Shown here: in pieces, positions 42,448-54,124 of the stretch
Layout of the letters: every line of letters begins with the position of its first letter
How positions within the stretch are numbered: the first letter of the stretch is position 1
NCBI RefSeq assembly: GCF_029784155.1
Contig: NC_073692.1
Span: forward strand, 234,998,503-235,062,502
Reading direction: 5' to 3'
Origin: Uranotaenia lowii
Taxonomy: Eukaryota > Arthropoda > Insecta > Diptera > Culicidae
Length of the DNA stretch: 64,000 nucleotides
The notes under the pieces: generated by a model
The model's database searches: none
What the model was told of the DNA's origin: nothing
The model's input: only the letters and a program-made list of their open reading frames with translations
Program-made: the position numbers and the translations under genes

Positions 42448-43775
42448 ACCTACTAGCTGATCCCATACGAACTCCGTTTCGCTTTCAACTTGGAATATGT
42501 CATCGACAGACAGTTTGTATGAAATTCAACTGCCAAGCATTTTCAGATGTACTTCCGAATTCATTGTTATGTAATAATTTCAAACATATTGGACGATCAC
42601 TTTTTATGTCGTCTGCTTCTAAATTTGAAATCAGGAATCAATTGACCGTGACAAAAATCCTCGTCAATAAATTTCGATTCAATCCTTGCATAACAACGCA
42701 ATTAATACCAAAAATTTAAACCTCTTTCGGTTGCCCTTCTCTAAAAACTCCCGTGTGCAATTTTCAAAGCAATCCATTGCATAGTAACGTGAATATTGCT
42801 AAAAACAGTTAAAACTTTTTTTTAATATGGACGACCCTTTTCGACGACCGCTGGCAAAACATTTGACATCTGAAACCGATTGCCTGTCTCCGAAAACTAT
42901 CGTGTGCAAATTTTCATCCCAATCCGATGTCAAATAACGACAAAATTGCAAAAATATTGAAAGGTTAATATGGATGACCCCTTGGCCAACCCCTGACCCT
43001 GAATTCAATACCTGTAATCGATTTCTCGTTCCTCTAAACACTCATGTGCAAGTTTTCATATCAATTCAATGCGTAATAATGTCAATATAGTAAAAACACT
43101 GAACAGTTCATATGGACGACCCCTTTTGCCGACCCCTGACACGAAATTCAATACCTGGAATCAATTGCTCATCTCTCAAAACCCCTATGTGCAATTTTTT
43201 GTCACAATCCGACGAAAACTAACGTCAATATCGCGAAAACAATATTTGTCTTGTATGGACGACCCCCTTTAGAAGGGTGTAGAGAATAATGGTGGCAATA
43301 AATTTTATAAAAGAAAATTTTTATTTGCTTAGAAAATTACATTAGTAACAATGATTATATGTACTACCGATATTCTCTCAGTGTAACGTGCTTTGCGATG
43401 TAACAAGAAACGAGAGAAGCCAAAAGGGTATAAAAAAACATCACATTGGTCTGACTGAGAAGGATAGATTCAAACCCAAAGTCGGAAAAGGACAGGTGAT
43501 AAGAATTCAGTTTATTAACGAATTTTATCGCGGACGGATCGTTTCAATGTACGCGGCAATTTGTTTTTGAGTAAAAATAAAGTGAAAATTGAGAAAAGGT
43601 TACGACAAAGGGGTCATCCAAAAATCTGAAAATATTTTTCATCATTCCTGGTCCTAATGAGTATCCATGCCAAATTTCAGCTCTCTAGCTCTTAAGATGG
43701 CTGAGCGTATAGTGGACAAACAAACAAACAAACAAACAAACCCACAGAAATTGCTTTATATATATATATAGATTT
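42448..43775 (+). mobile_element. Interspersed repeat of the TACTAGCTGAYCC...TATATAGAT type
   Basis: Starts TACTAGCTGATCCCATACGAACTCCGTTTCGC and ends with AATTTCAGCTCTCTAGCTCTTAAGATGGCTGAGCG, an (ACAA)n run at 43720-43742, then GAAATTGCTTTATATATATATATAGAT. Elements with these ends are widespread in insect genomes, and I cannot assign the class. Inside, a roughly 145-bp unit is tandemly repeated about four times (42740-43270). Confidence 0.65.
42740..43270. repeat. ~145-bp tandem repeat, about four diverged units
   Basis: Each unit contains GTGTGCAAWTTTTC, CAATYCRATG-ATAAYG, AATATTG, then ATATGGAYGACCCYTTT and ATTCAATACCTG-AATC. The units are diverged, so the array is old. Confidence 0.7.
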
Positions 43776-43960
43776 TTAGTATTTATATTTAAAAAAAAGT
43801 TCTTATATTGCTTGAAATTTTATGCCATGTGTTATTGACAAAGGTTTGAAATCTTATTTTTAAATCTTTACCTCATTTAGGACTAACTACGAAAAATTTA
43901 GTCTTATAAACAACACGCCTGATGTTACACTTAGAAAACTAACTCAAAAACTATAAATAC

Positions 43961-44023
43961 TCGACTTTTATTTTGCAGAATATTGTAAAATAATTATTAC
44001 AATATTCTGCAAAATAAAGTCGA
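43961..44023. repeat. 63-bp near-perfect palindrome
   Basis: TCGACTTTTATTTTGCAGAATATTGTAA pairs with TTACAATATTCTGCAAAATAAAGTCGA around a short AT centre, with one extra T in the left arm. Confidence 0.85.
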
Positions 44024-46026
44024 CACATTAAGATAAAAATATGAAATATAATATTAACTTCAGTGATTGTCGAGATGTAACACGTTTAATAAATAAAATC
44101 TGTTGATAAAATTTCATCAATGGGTTAATTTCAAATCAGTGCATGGTCCTTTATGGACAAATCCTTTTTGTTATCATAATGAAATATCGCAAATAAATTT
44201 CGAGAATTTTTTCCTGTGTATATGATCTGAAACTCGTTTCAATAAGCGGGCTGCCTTAAAAAGATTAACTGCATATCGTATAAGAAATGAATTTGTTTTA
44301 AAATTCTAAAGTGTTCTTCTACTTTATTCGGTTAAAGAGTTTTGAGTTAAAAAACTGACGATGCAAACCTAATTGAATCTGAAATTAGGATTTTCTATAT
44401 GATTCTCAATCTACATATTTTCTTTCTGAAACTCTCTTAAAGTGATAATTTTAAATACCACCCTACTTTATAGATATCAATCTTATCAATCATTCGCCAT
44501 TGAAACAATTAAGTTATGCTGTCAAATAAAAGAGACTATTGAAGCTCCTACTAACCTAGAATGAGTTCTAAGTATATGACTATAATCGTCCAAAAAACTT
44601 ACTTGTAGAAGTTAAAGGATAAATTATTTGTGCTGTTGCAAGCATTTGCCGTATACTGCAATTGAAAAGATAAAGGTTCAAATAGATTTTACTCAGTAAG
44701 CCCAGGGAAACCGGTTCATCAACAATTGATTTTGATTTTTTTTTCTGAAAAATCTGTATAAATCTGAATCATTGTTTGAAAATCTGTATAAAAATCTGTA
44801 TCTGTATCGTATCTGTATTGACGTTGAAAAATCTGTATATTACAGAAAAATCTGTAGATATGACACCGCTGCCCTTCATAGTTTGAGACGATTTCGGTAA
44901 CATTTAATGGAAGGTATAATATTTTGCTGCCTGCAGATGCATTAGCCAAGCAATGGTAAAGCTTTTTAAAATAAAGCTATCCTAGTTTCATGCTCCGAAA
45001 AAATATGAGTTGTATGTGAAATCAACGTAGATTCAATGTGGATATGGATGCGTTCTGCTACATGCAATTTACGTAGATTTCATTGTAATATTAACGTAGG
45101 GAGGTTTTTCCGAATATTTTCTATCCGACCAGACTTTAACATCAATTTGACGGTAGAGTTATGCATTTGTTCAGTTACATGTATGCTCGTAAAGCATACA
45201 TTTCAATTAAATCGCCACACAACCATTAATAACCTTTCTTACTCACAAAGCTGTGATGACGACATCGACATTCCAAACACGTGTTAAGCATTCTTCATCC
45301 ATCTTAATCAGTAGCATATCGATCTGCAGCAATAATTAACATCATTTACTGAAAGCCCTCCAATGGAATCCTAACGGATTTCCACTAATAATCTCGTTAT
45401 CGCTACGTCAGACTTCCAGTGTTACACGCATCCATTTTCCGAGCCGCAAGTTCGCTAGCTTACCATTAGGCTTAGATGCGTGTTTGCAACTTGGTAAGAT
45501 GTGTCAATTTTTCTAAAATATTTCAAAACAAACCTTTGAGCCTCATGTCTTTTACAAAACGCAGCTGAAAATCGACACATCCTAGCATCGTTGCACCTGG
45601 GGAGTTAGCATTTGGTTGCTCCCTGTAAGACTCCTGCACTTACCTGCAACGAAACAGAGAAGTGAAATCGATAAATTAATCAAAAGATAACAATCTGCAG
45701 ACACGCAGTGAAGATAGCAAAGTCGAACGAACAAGCACTGTGCAGTAGTTACTTTTTCGACACGAAATCTTAACGATTTTGCACAGGGGAAAACTGTATA
45801 GAACGCACCAGTTAAGCATTTACGTTATTTACAACGCTAAAAATCATATAAGAACCGAATTGAACGTTTGCGATGATTTAGGGGTTTATTTTAGGCCTTA
45901 CTAGAAGGAAAATAATGATTTAATAAATTCAACTTTGATGATATTTTTGTTAAAAACTCAACAAAATGGAGAACACACCGTGGAGTAGAACGCCGAAATT
46001 TGTGGTTAGAACAGAATATTGATAAC
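44024..46026. other. Mostly featureless AT-rich DNA
   Basis: No genes are seen. At 44740-44865 the motif AATCTGTAT recurs about eight times irregularly, a small degenerate repeat. The 45280-45720 part is more balanced in composition but shows no recognisable coding or RNA feature. Confidence 0.4.
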
Positions 46027-46370
46027 CAAGGTTGCTGAAATCACAGAAAAGTTTGTAATTCCACAGAATTTTCCTGTGTCACAGAACACAGAATTTTGAA
46101 TATTTCACAGATTTCACAGAATTTTTAAATCTTGAATGGATTTCCGAAATTATAATTTTTTTGGACAATATAAAATTTAGATTTCTTACTTTGAATTAGA
46201 AAAGTATGATAATATTGGTAATGGTAATTGATTTTGCCCAAATAAAATGTGAAAGAAAATATGAAATTTAAGAAAATAGCATCACAGAAATCCATCACAG
46301 AATTTTTGGGTAAAATCACAGAAAGTCAGAATTTTTTTTCAAAAACACAGAATTTTTTTCGGCAACCTTG
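46027..46370. mobile_element. MITE with CAAGGTTGC termini and CACAGAATT repeats
   Basis: CAAGGTTGCTGAAATCACAGAA on the left pairs with TTTTTTTCGGCAACCTTG on the right. Both subterminal regions are rich in CACAGAATTT motifs. 344 bp, non-coding. Confidence 0.7.
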
Positions 46371-47540
46371 ATGACTACATGGAATATAATAATTGGTACA
46401 TCAAATGTTTAGTAACATGTTCATCGCATTTTTATAAACTTAGCATACTTTGGCAAAACTCTTTTGTTTTTGCTAAACGTTTCGAAAATTTCGCTTTTTG
46501 AAACACACTTTTTGATATCCTTATAGGCAAAACGCCTTCAAGTAGGCAACGAAATTTAATTTCGTGGCTGATATCGCGACAAATATGGCGGCAGTTGATT
46601 TTTTCGAATCCAATATTGGTGCACATTTTGAAGTTCAAAAAGGACAAAATTTGATATAATTATATTATGCATTCTAATCGTTATTTTTAAGACAGCAAAT
46701 AAAATGAATGACATTTCGCTTTGATATTCGGTTTTTCTCAAAAGTAAACAGCATTCTAAATTAGAGGGTTAAACACGTGGTCTGGCGCGCATTTTACCCC
46801 AATTTTGAATTGATTGTTTAAAGTTAAAATTTATGAAAATTAAATGAAATATAAAAAAATGATTATAGTCATCTGGAAGAGCATACGTTTGAAAAAGAGA
46901 AGAGCTAAAATTGTATCGGTCTGCGAAGTCTGGTTTGCTATAAAACCTTAAATGTTAATCATGAAAAATTAGAAGTTTCACGCAGATTCGATTTATCCTT
47001 CTGTTTCTAAGAATTTAAGTCGTTTAATGAAATTTTCACCTGAGAAATGATAGAGAAGCTTGTTTACCGCAACAAAAATGAAGGAAATCGGCGTATTTTT
47101 TGATAATGGCATGGCCATCTTACCCCGCTGGTGCGTTTTGTACAGTTTTCCCCTACATATTGGGGGTTTTCGTAGCTTCCAGACGCGCCTATGTGGCATT
47201 AGCACGTATTCCAAACTCTGAGTAGTGTAATTAAGATGTATTGGCGCTGTCCGGAAGGCATTTGCTGTTATCCGCGAAAACAGTCGTAAAGGAAAAGATC
47301 TATGACTTTTGAAATGCTTTACCACATTGTTCATTCGTTCTCTTTGCATTAATAAATTTCTTTATTGTTCCTTACATGTATTTAAATATTTCTAGTTTAT
47401 AAATGTGTTTTTCAATTTTGATGATAACTATACATAAACGTATATGATAAAGATATGTTTAAGCCATGATAAAGACAACATGATAAAGGTATAATGAAGA
47501 AAAAAATAAAGGCATGATTAAAGTAAAACAAAACATATAA
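46371..47540. other. Non-coding stretch before the LINE
   Basis: Nothing recognisable apart from a degenerate run of ATGATAAAG-like units at 47430-47535. Similar units occur beyond the LINE at about 52230-52380, which suggests the LINE inserted into a simple repeat region. Confidence 0.4.
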
Positions 47541-47927
47541 AGGGCATATGATATGGTTTGTTGTTTGTGAGGCAACCTAGTTCAAAGTGATGAAGTGATG
47601 TTTGTTCGTTTTTTCGTGCCAATTAATGTAGTTTTTTCATGTAAAATAAAGATATTTTGTGTGCTAAATAGTTTTCTGTGCAGTGATAAACCTCAATGCT
47701 ACCTGCTGCCAACGGATGACATCGAGTTATCATAGCGGAGAACTATTTCCGAGAGGATAACAATATTATATTGTTCCATTTTGAACCGTCGATAAGTATC
47801 ATTTCTGTGTTGTTGTTGTTGTTTATTGTGTTGTCCTGTATGAGTCTGAAAAAAAAAACGAACGCTGCTGACTGCTGACGGGTTTGTGAAGAAGCGGCTA
47901 AGCCGTTTTGTGTGGTGTGTGCGTGAC

Positions 47928-49278
47928 ATGGATGAATGCGAGAGAGCGAGAATGAGTTCCGCGTTATGCTCTCGATGCTGTGGGAGAGTTACTTCGCACG
48001 ATGATCTTGTTCTCTGTTTTGGTAATTGCAACAGAGCTTTTCACATCAGCTGTTTACCGCACGCGGTGTGTCAAAATATTGATTTGTTTCGAAAAAATAA
48101 AAATGCTGTTTTCGTTTGCGATGATTGTGTAGAAAATCTGGTTTGGATAAAAATTTTGATAATTTAATGAAGATGATTAAAAATTTAAGCGATAAAGTCG
48201 ATAAAATAAAAAATCAAAATTTCGTTCTTTCCGATTTGAAAAAACAAATTCAGGACATTGTTAGAGAAGAGTTAAGTTTGACGTCTAAGCAGTCCGATAT
48301 AAATCGTAGTGATGAAGCTGTTAGGTATCATTTGCGTTCGAATTAATAAAAAAAACGTAAGTTAAATGACAACAAAAAAACACCAAACCATATTCTAAAG
48401 TAGTGGAGACTGCAGCTGCCGTGTTATCAAACGTTAGAAATCTAACGGTAAAAAGTGATACTCCGGTTAAAATTGACGAGCAAATTAAAAGCAAAATCAG
48501 AAATTTTTCATTTGCTAAATTGGAAGAAACAGTTCGTTTCAAACCAAATATTGAGCAGGATATGAGTATCACACGTAAAGATTTGAAATCAAATTTTGAT
48601 CCGATATCAATGGGAGTAACATCAGTTCGTTATATTGAATCATCAGGTGAAGTGTTGGTGCGATGTAGTACGAAAGAAAAAGCACAAAGTTTTATGGCTA
48701 ATTCTACAAAAGTTTTAGGTAAAAAATATTCTGTAGAAATTAAGCAACCGGCCAAACCCAAAGTTAAAATTGTGGGATTTGAAGAATCAGATAATTTTGA
48801 TGAAAACGATTTTGTAAAGTTATTGAAAAAGCAGAATAATTTGTTAGACTCTGTTATTACGGTGGTCAAGATAGAAAAAAATAAGAAATGGACGTACAAT
48901 CCAATGATTGCTACCTTAGAAGTTGATTCGCAAACATTCACTACATTAATAAAACGTGGGAAAGTTAATGTAGGATGGGAGCGTTGCAAAATTTATGAGG
49001 CCATTAGCGTTCTAAGATGTAATAATTGCTGGAGATATGGCCATAAAGCTGAACATTGTAAAGAATCAATCTGTTGTGCTAAGTGTGGCGAATGCCACGA
49101 AATTAATGAATGCAATTCTCAGTTTGAGAAATTTGTAAATTGTGTCAACTTCAATAGCACAATTACACCTGAATTGGAGAAAATAGTAGATATTGGTCAT
49201 CCAGCTTGGAGTTATGATTGCGAGATTTACAAACGCAAAGTTTCAAAAGCTAAAACATTCATAGACTACGGTAAATAG
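47928..49278 (+). pseudogene. LINE ORF1: PHD-like finger, coiled region and CCHC knuckles
   Basis: The RNA-binding first protein of a non-LTR retrotransposon. The ATG at 47928 opens a Cys/His-rich domain (SALCSRCC, then LCFGNCNRAFHISCL, then FVCDDCVENL), a PHD-like pattern of paired Cys with His, known from ORF1 of some CR1-group elements. After a frame change near 48150 a short helical region follows (48125-48346). After another shift, an uninterrupted stretch at 48403-49278 ends in zinc knuckles CNNCWRYGHKAEHC and CAKCGECHEINEC. The two frame changes mean the protein cannot be made intact. Confidence 0.8.
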
Positions 49279-51978
49279 CAATCAAAATCTGATATTGTGT
49301 ATCTCAATGTGTGTGGTTTGACAAGTAATTTTGAAGAAATTTGCATATTGATCCAGGATCTGAAACCAGCTGTTGCAGTTTTAGTTGAAACTCACTTGAC
49401 TGAAGACTCAAATTCAAATTCTTTGAACATAAGTGGTTACACTACGATACATTGTTTCTCTCATTCAAGGCATACTGGAGGAGTCTCAATGTTTGTTCGG
49501 AACATTTACAAAATCGTCATTTTGCTTAATGCTAACGTAGAAATGAATTGAATTCTGGCAGCAAAACTGAATGTTGGAAAGAAACGAATAGTCGTTGGAA
49601 GAATTTACCATTCACCGAGCGCAAGTAATCTTCGCTTCCTGGATATTCTTGAGAATCATTGGCTTAAGGAAACAGTTGTAGAAGAAATCGATAACATTTT
49701 TTGTGGCGATTTTAATATAAATTTCAATAAAGAAGCAGAGTGCCGAGACTTGAAACGTGTTATGGAGGCATATGGTTTTCGACAAATTGTCACTGCAGAC
49801 ACTCGTATAACGGTTTCCAGCAGTACTAAAATAGACTTGGTTTTCACAAATGTGGACAGAGCTGAAGCGACTATCATTCCAGATTATCGTGTATCAGACC
49901 ATGAGTCAATAAATATATTTGCGGGGTTAGGACCTGAAGCTGTCATACCCGAAACACATCACATAGTTAATGACTGGAGTCAGTATAAAAGCAACAAATT
50001 ACGCCAACTTCTTGAGGCAGGTTTGCCAACCCTGAGATGCGCAGACTTTAATGAGCTGGTAAGACGTTTCGATTTATTGTTAAAAAATAGTGTTAATGCA
50101 CTAGTAAAGCGGAAAAGTGTTCGCCAAACATCGGTACTAAATGGTACTGGTTCGGGTTCGAAGAGATAAGCTTTATAAACAGTTTGCGAGTTGTAAGAAA
50201 CGAATACTCGCGTAAAATAAAAGAAGCGAAAAACCAATCTATTCAAGAAGAGCTAGACAGAAACAAAACTAATGGAAAGTTATTATGGATGTCGATAAAA
50301 CGACTAATAAATCCGAGTGGCGCCAAAGCTGACTCGATCTCGTTTAGCGGTGTTGAAATTACAGTTGAATCTGAAATTGCAGAGAAGTTTAATGACTTCT
50401 TTATCGATAGTGTCATGGAAATTCATGACAGTATTCCAGCAAGCTCTAATGGCTGCTTGAATCAGCCAACCTACAATGGCGGAGATTTTCGCACTTTTGA
50501 ACCATTAAATAGCCAAGAGTTCTCTGAAATAGTGAATAATATGAAACCAACGGCGGGTATCGAAAATGTGTCTCTAAGAGTTTTTAAAGATTCTTTATCT
50601 GTACTAGCGTGTCCGTTACGAGATGCTATAAACACAAGTCTTCAAACAGGGATAGTACCTGATACGTGGAAGTGTTCAACTGTAGTGCCTATAGAAAAAC
50701 AGAAAAATCCACGAGAGGAAACGTTATTCCGTCCTATAAATATGTTGGAAATCCAAGAAAAAGTGCTAGAATTAGCAGTAAAAAAACAGTTTTTAAACTT
50801 TATTGAGTCCCAAGAAATACTTATTGCAGAGCAGTCTGGATTTAGGAAACAACATTTAACAGAAGCTGCTGTGAATTTGATTCTTCGAAACTGGAAGATC
50901 AATATTGAAAATGGTAGCTACACAATTGCTGTGTTTCTGGATTTTAAGAGAGCATTTGAAACGATTGATCGGTTATTGCTGATAGATGTACTAGTGAGAG
51001 TTGGTATCAATGATGCGGTTCTTAACTGGTTTATGAATTATTTAGATAACAGAATGCAAAGAACAAATTTGGTTCATCTTACTCGCGATACAGAGAAAAT
51101 AACTTAGGTGTCCCACAAGGAAGTGTCTTGGGTCCATTGTTATTTATACTGTACATCAACGACATGAAACAATGCCTACAGTACGGTCGTCTTAAGCTAT
51201 TTGCGGATGATTCAGTCTCCTACTGGAGTGGAAATTATTGCAGATTTTCTAAAACAGAGAAAGTTGTGTCTGAATCTCAATAAAACCAACTGGATGATCA
51301 TTGGCAACCGCAAAACTGGAGAGTGTTCAAACTTGTTGATTGATGGTTGTGCAATAGAAAGAGTACATCAAGTTAAATACTTAGGAGTACAGATAGATGA
51401 AAAGTTAAATTTTATAGCCCACATTGACTACACTATTAAGAAGATTGCCATGAAATATGGAATACTTTGTCGAATAAGCAGATATATGACTTTCTGGTCA
51501 AAAATTATCTACGTTTAAATCTGTTATTATGCCACACTTTGATTATTGCGCTACAAGTTTGCTTCATGCATGACACGCAGACAAAGCGGCTGCAAAGAAT
51601 ACAAAACAAGATAATGCGAGTGGTAATACGATGCAACCGATATACTCCTAGTGCTCTTATGCTTGATATGTTGCAATGGATGTCAGTAAAGCAGAGGATT
51701 GCTTACAACAGTATGATTTTTATCTACAAAATGAAAAATAGGAATGTTACCATCCTATTTATTGGACGGTCTGCAGTACGGAGTTGACATACACGGATAC
51801 AATACAAGGAGATCCCGAGATTTCAGACTAGGCCAAGTACAAAAAAAGAGATGACCAAAAGATCTGTGTTCTACAATGGACTGAAAATGTATAACAGCCT
51901 ACCACGGAGCATCAAAGACAGTTCAAACTTGAATATTTTTAAGAAGCTGACAATAAATTACATAAAACATACAATTTG
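49279..51978 (+). pseudogene. LINE ORF2: AP endonuclease and reverse transcriptase, CR1-group
   Basis: The endonuclease starts YLNVCGLTSNFEEI (49295), with the metal-binding blocks VETHLTE, FCGDFNINF (about 49700) and VSDHESI (about 49900). The RT shows RPINMLEIQEKVLEL (about 50735), SGFRKQH, VFLDFKRAFETID (about 50935), GVPQGSVLGPLL (about 51110) and the catalytic FADD at 51199-51210. The C-terminal GYNTRRSRDFRL tail ends in a TGA at 51976-51978. An in-frame TGA at 49549 and shifts near 50170, 51105, 51230 and 51510 inactivate it. The RT motifs suit the CR1/L2/Daphne group; the exact clade is uncertain. Most of the element's length is retained. Confidence 0.85.
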
Positions 51979-52222
51979 AAACAAGGACTAATCCTAAAAA
52001 GGATCATACAATAGTGATAAAGATCTGACGGAACATCAGATAGAAATTTGTACGGTGATGGACATACGCGGGGGTAAGACGAACAAGTCGTACAGAAATT
52101 GACAACATAAGTAAACAATACATATTATCCAAAGGATAAACTGTCCCTCCTTCTTCAAAAGATGCGTATGGGGTGGAGGAAGGACCCAAATGGGCCTGTG
52201 GGACCATCACAAAAAAAAAAAA
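51979..52222 (+). other. LINE 3' UTR with poly-A end
   Basis: Ends GTGGGACCATCAC followed by a 13-A run. The 3' UTR contains GGATAAACTGTCCCTCC. The retained 3' end and poly-A mark the element boundary. Confidence 0.7.
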
Positions 52223-54118
52223 GTTCTGATGCATATAAAGACATTATGAAGACGTAAAAGAGGCATCATCAAGACTAATTTTGGATATTTGATAGAGACG
52301 TGGCAAATGTGATTTATAGCAATGATGACGACATCTTAAAGACATATGATAAACGAGACAGTAATGATAAAGACATAAAAAACTCAAACGACGAAAAAAA
52401 TATTCATGAAGGTTCATGGAAAAAAAAATTCAATATTGATAAAAATAGCAACTTTAAAAGGTTTACGAATCTTCAAAAGACTCGAAACATTCAAAAATAT
52501 GAGAGAAAGACTTCAAATTTTCAAGAGATATTTTTATCAAATCAAATAATCTAAAACATTTGTAAGATATACAATTAAAAAAAAAAAATAGAAAAATATA
52601 AAATAATGAAAACATAAGTAAACGTTCAAAATGCTCCATAAGTGTTGAAAAATTCAACAAATTCGAAAGAAAATGTTTGACAAATCCAGGCATCAAGAGT
52701 AATAGATCATATAGGTACCTATATTTTTTTTATTGATATTTCCCCCCCAATCTTAAGTTCTGATAAAATATTGCCTAATCAGCTGGCTTCCTTCTGGTAC
52801 ACTTCTGAATAGGATGGGACATAAACTACCCCAATGTTGTTGAGAAAATCTTGTTAAACTGTTCGTTTACCTGCTTTCCTTTCCCAGAATGCCAAGCAAA
52901 GGGCGGAAAAGAACTTCAGCACAACAAAATGTATTCAATTTTTCCAATCTCTTGAAAAACAGTTTAAGTGCAGTTGATCCGTAAGCAAATAGAAGGGCAG
53001 AAAAAGGTTGCACGATGCATCTTAGCTTATAGCTACTGTAGGATAATAGTTGTTGTATGTTAATCTGTCTCAAGTAGTTTTCAAAAAATATTTGTTGAAA
53101 TGTTAAGTGTTTGCGTAATTTATATGAAACTTGAAGATTGAAAATTACAAAAAAAACCCTATTTGGACATAAAATATCAGATGGAGAATTTGCATATGGG
53201 ACAGTTTTCCTAGCAAATGCTTAGGAAAAACGTCGAATCAATATCGAAAAGCAATCTCTTTTGTGGAAAACATGCTGCAAAACGATATCCATCCAAACGT
53301 TTTTCCACCTTACACAAACACGAATCGTGCTGCAAGACAAGGTTAGTGGCATAGATGTGATAGAAGAAAAAACTTTCCATCGCTTTTGTGGCCAGCAAAA
53401 ACGGAACGGAAGGGATGTTGGGAAAACGTCTAAGGGATGGATTTTTTTTTTCAAGGGAAAACCGTCTGTTGCACTCCATCGCGCAAATCTCGGAGGAAAA
53501 AGTGGGTTTCGATAGGTGGGTATCGTTCGCTTATCTGGCGAGCTGTTGAGATTGCAATCCACAGCATCCGGAAAAGTGCAATTGCTTTATTAATGCGTTG
53601 CAATGACAGGAGGTGCACGTTACTGTAGTAAATTCTGCACACGTTATAGTTGAATTTTTATCATGTAAAATCCACGGAATCAAATGGGATTTAAACCCAA
53701 CTTCGTTTGAAGCGAAGATTAGAGAGTTTTTATAGTGTCGTCGAGATGAAAACGGTAATCAACTCAATGGTCAAGTGATTCAATCAAAGTGTAAATGCTC
53801 TAAGATCTTGTATTTTGATGAGCCTTGTAATTTTGGATCGAAGGTTCCAATATACAAGATTAACGAGCATTGCATCGTTCATCAATTTATTGCGTCATTT
53901 GTTTATCTTTTTAAATGTGGTTTAATTGCGACCCTACGATTCATTATATTAAAAGCCGCCAACAAGAACTAGAATTAAAAAAAAGTTAGCATATTTCACG
54001 TTAGAAAAATAATACATAACCAAAAATTCTTCAAGAGATAAAACGTAATTTTCAAGCTATAAAATTTAACAGATAAGTAAAGAAACACGGGAGACATCGC
54101 GAAAAAAAACAAGAAAAC
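52223..54118. other. Non-coding stretch between LINE and satellite
   Basis: AT-rich, with ATAAAGAC-like units near 52230-52390. The 53200-53640 part is more balanced in composition but shows no domain in any frame. No RNA genes recognised. Confidence 0.35.
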
Positions 54119-54124
54119 GCAAAA

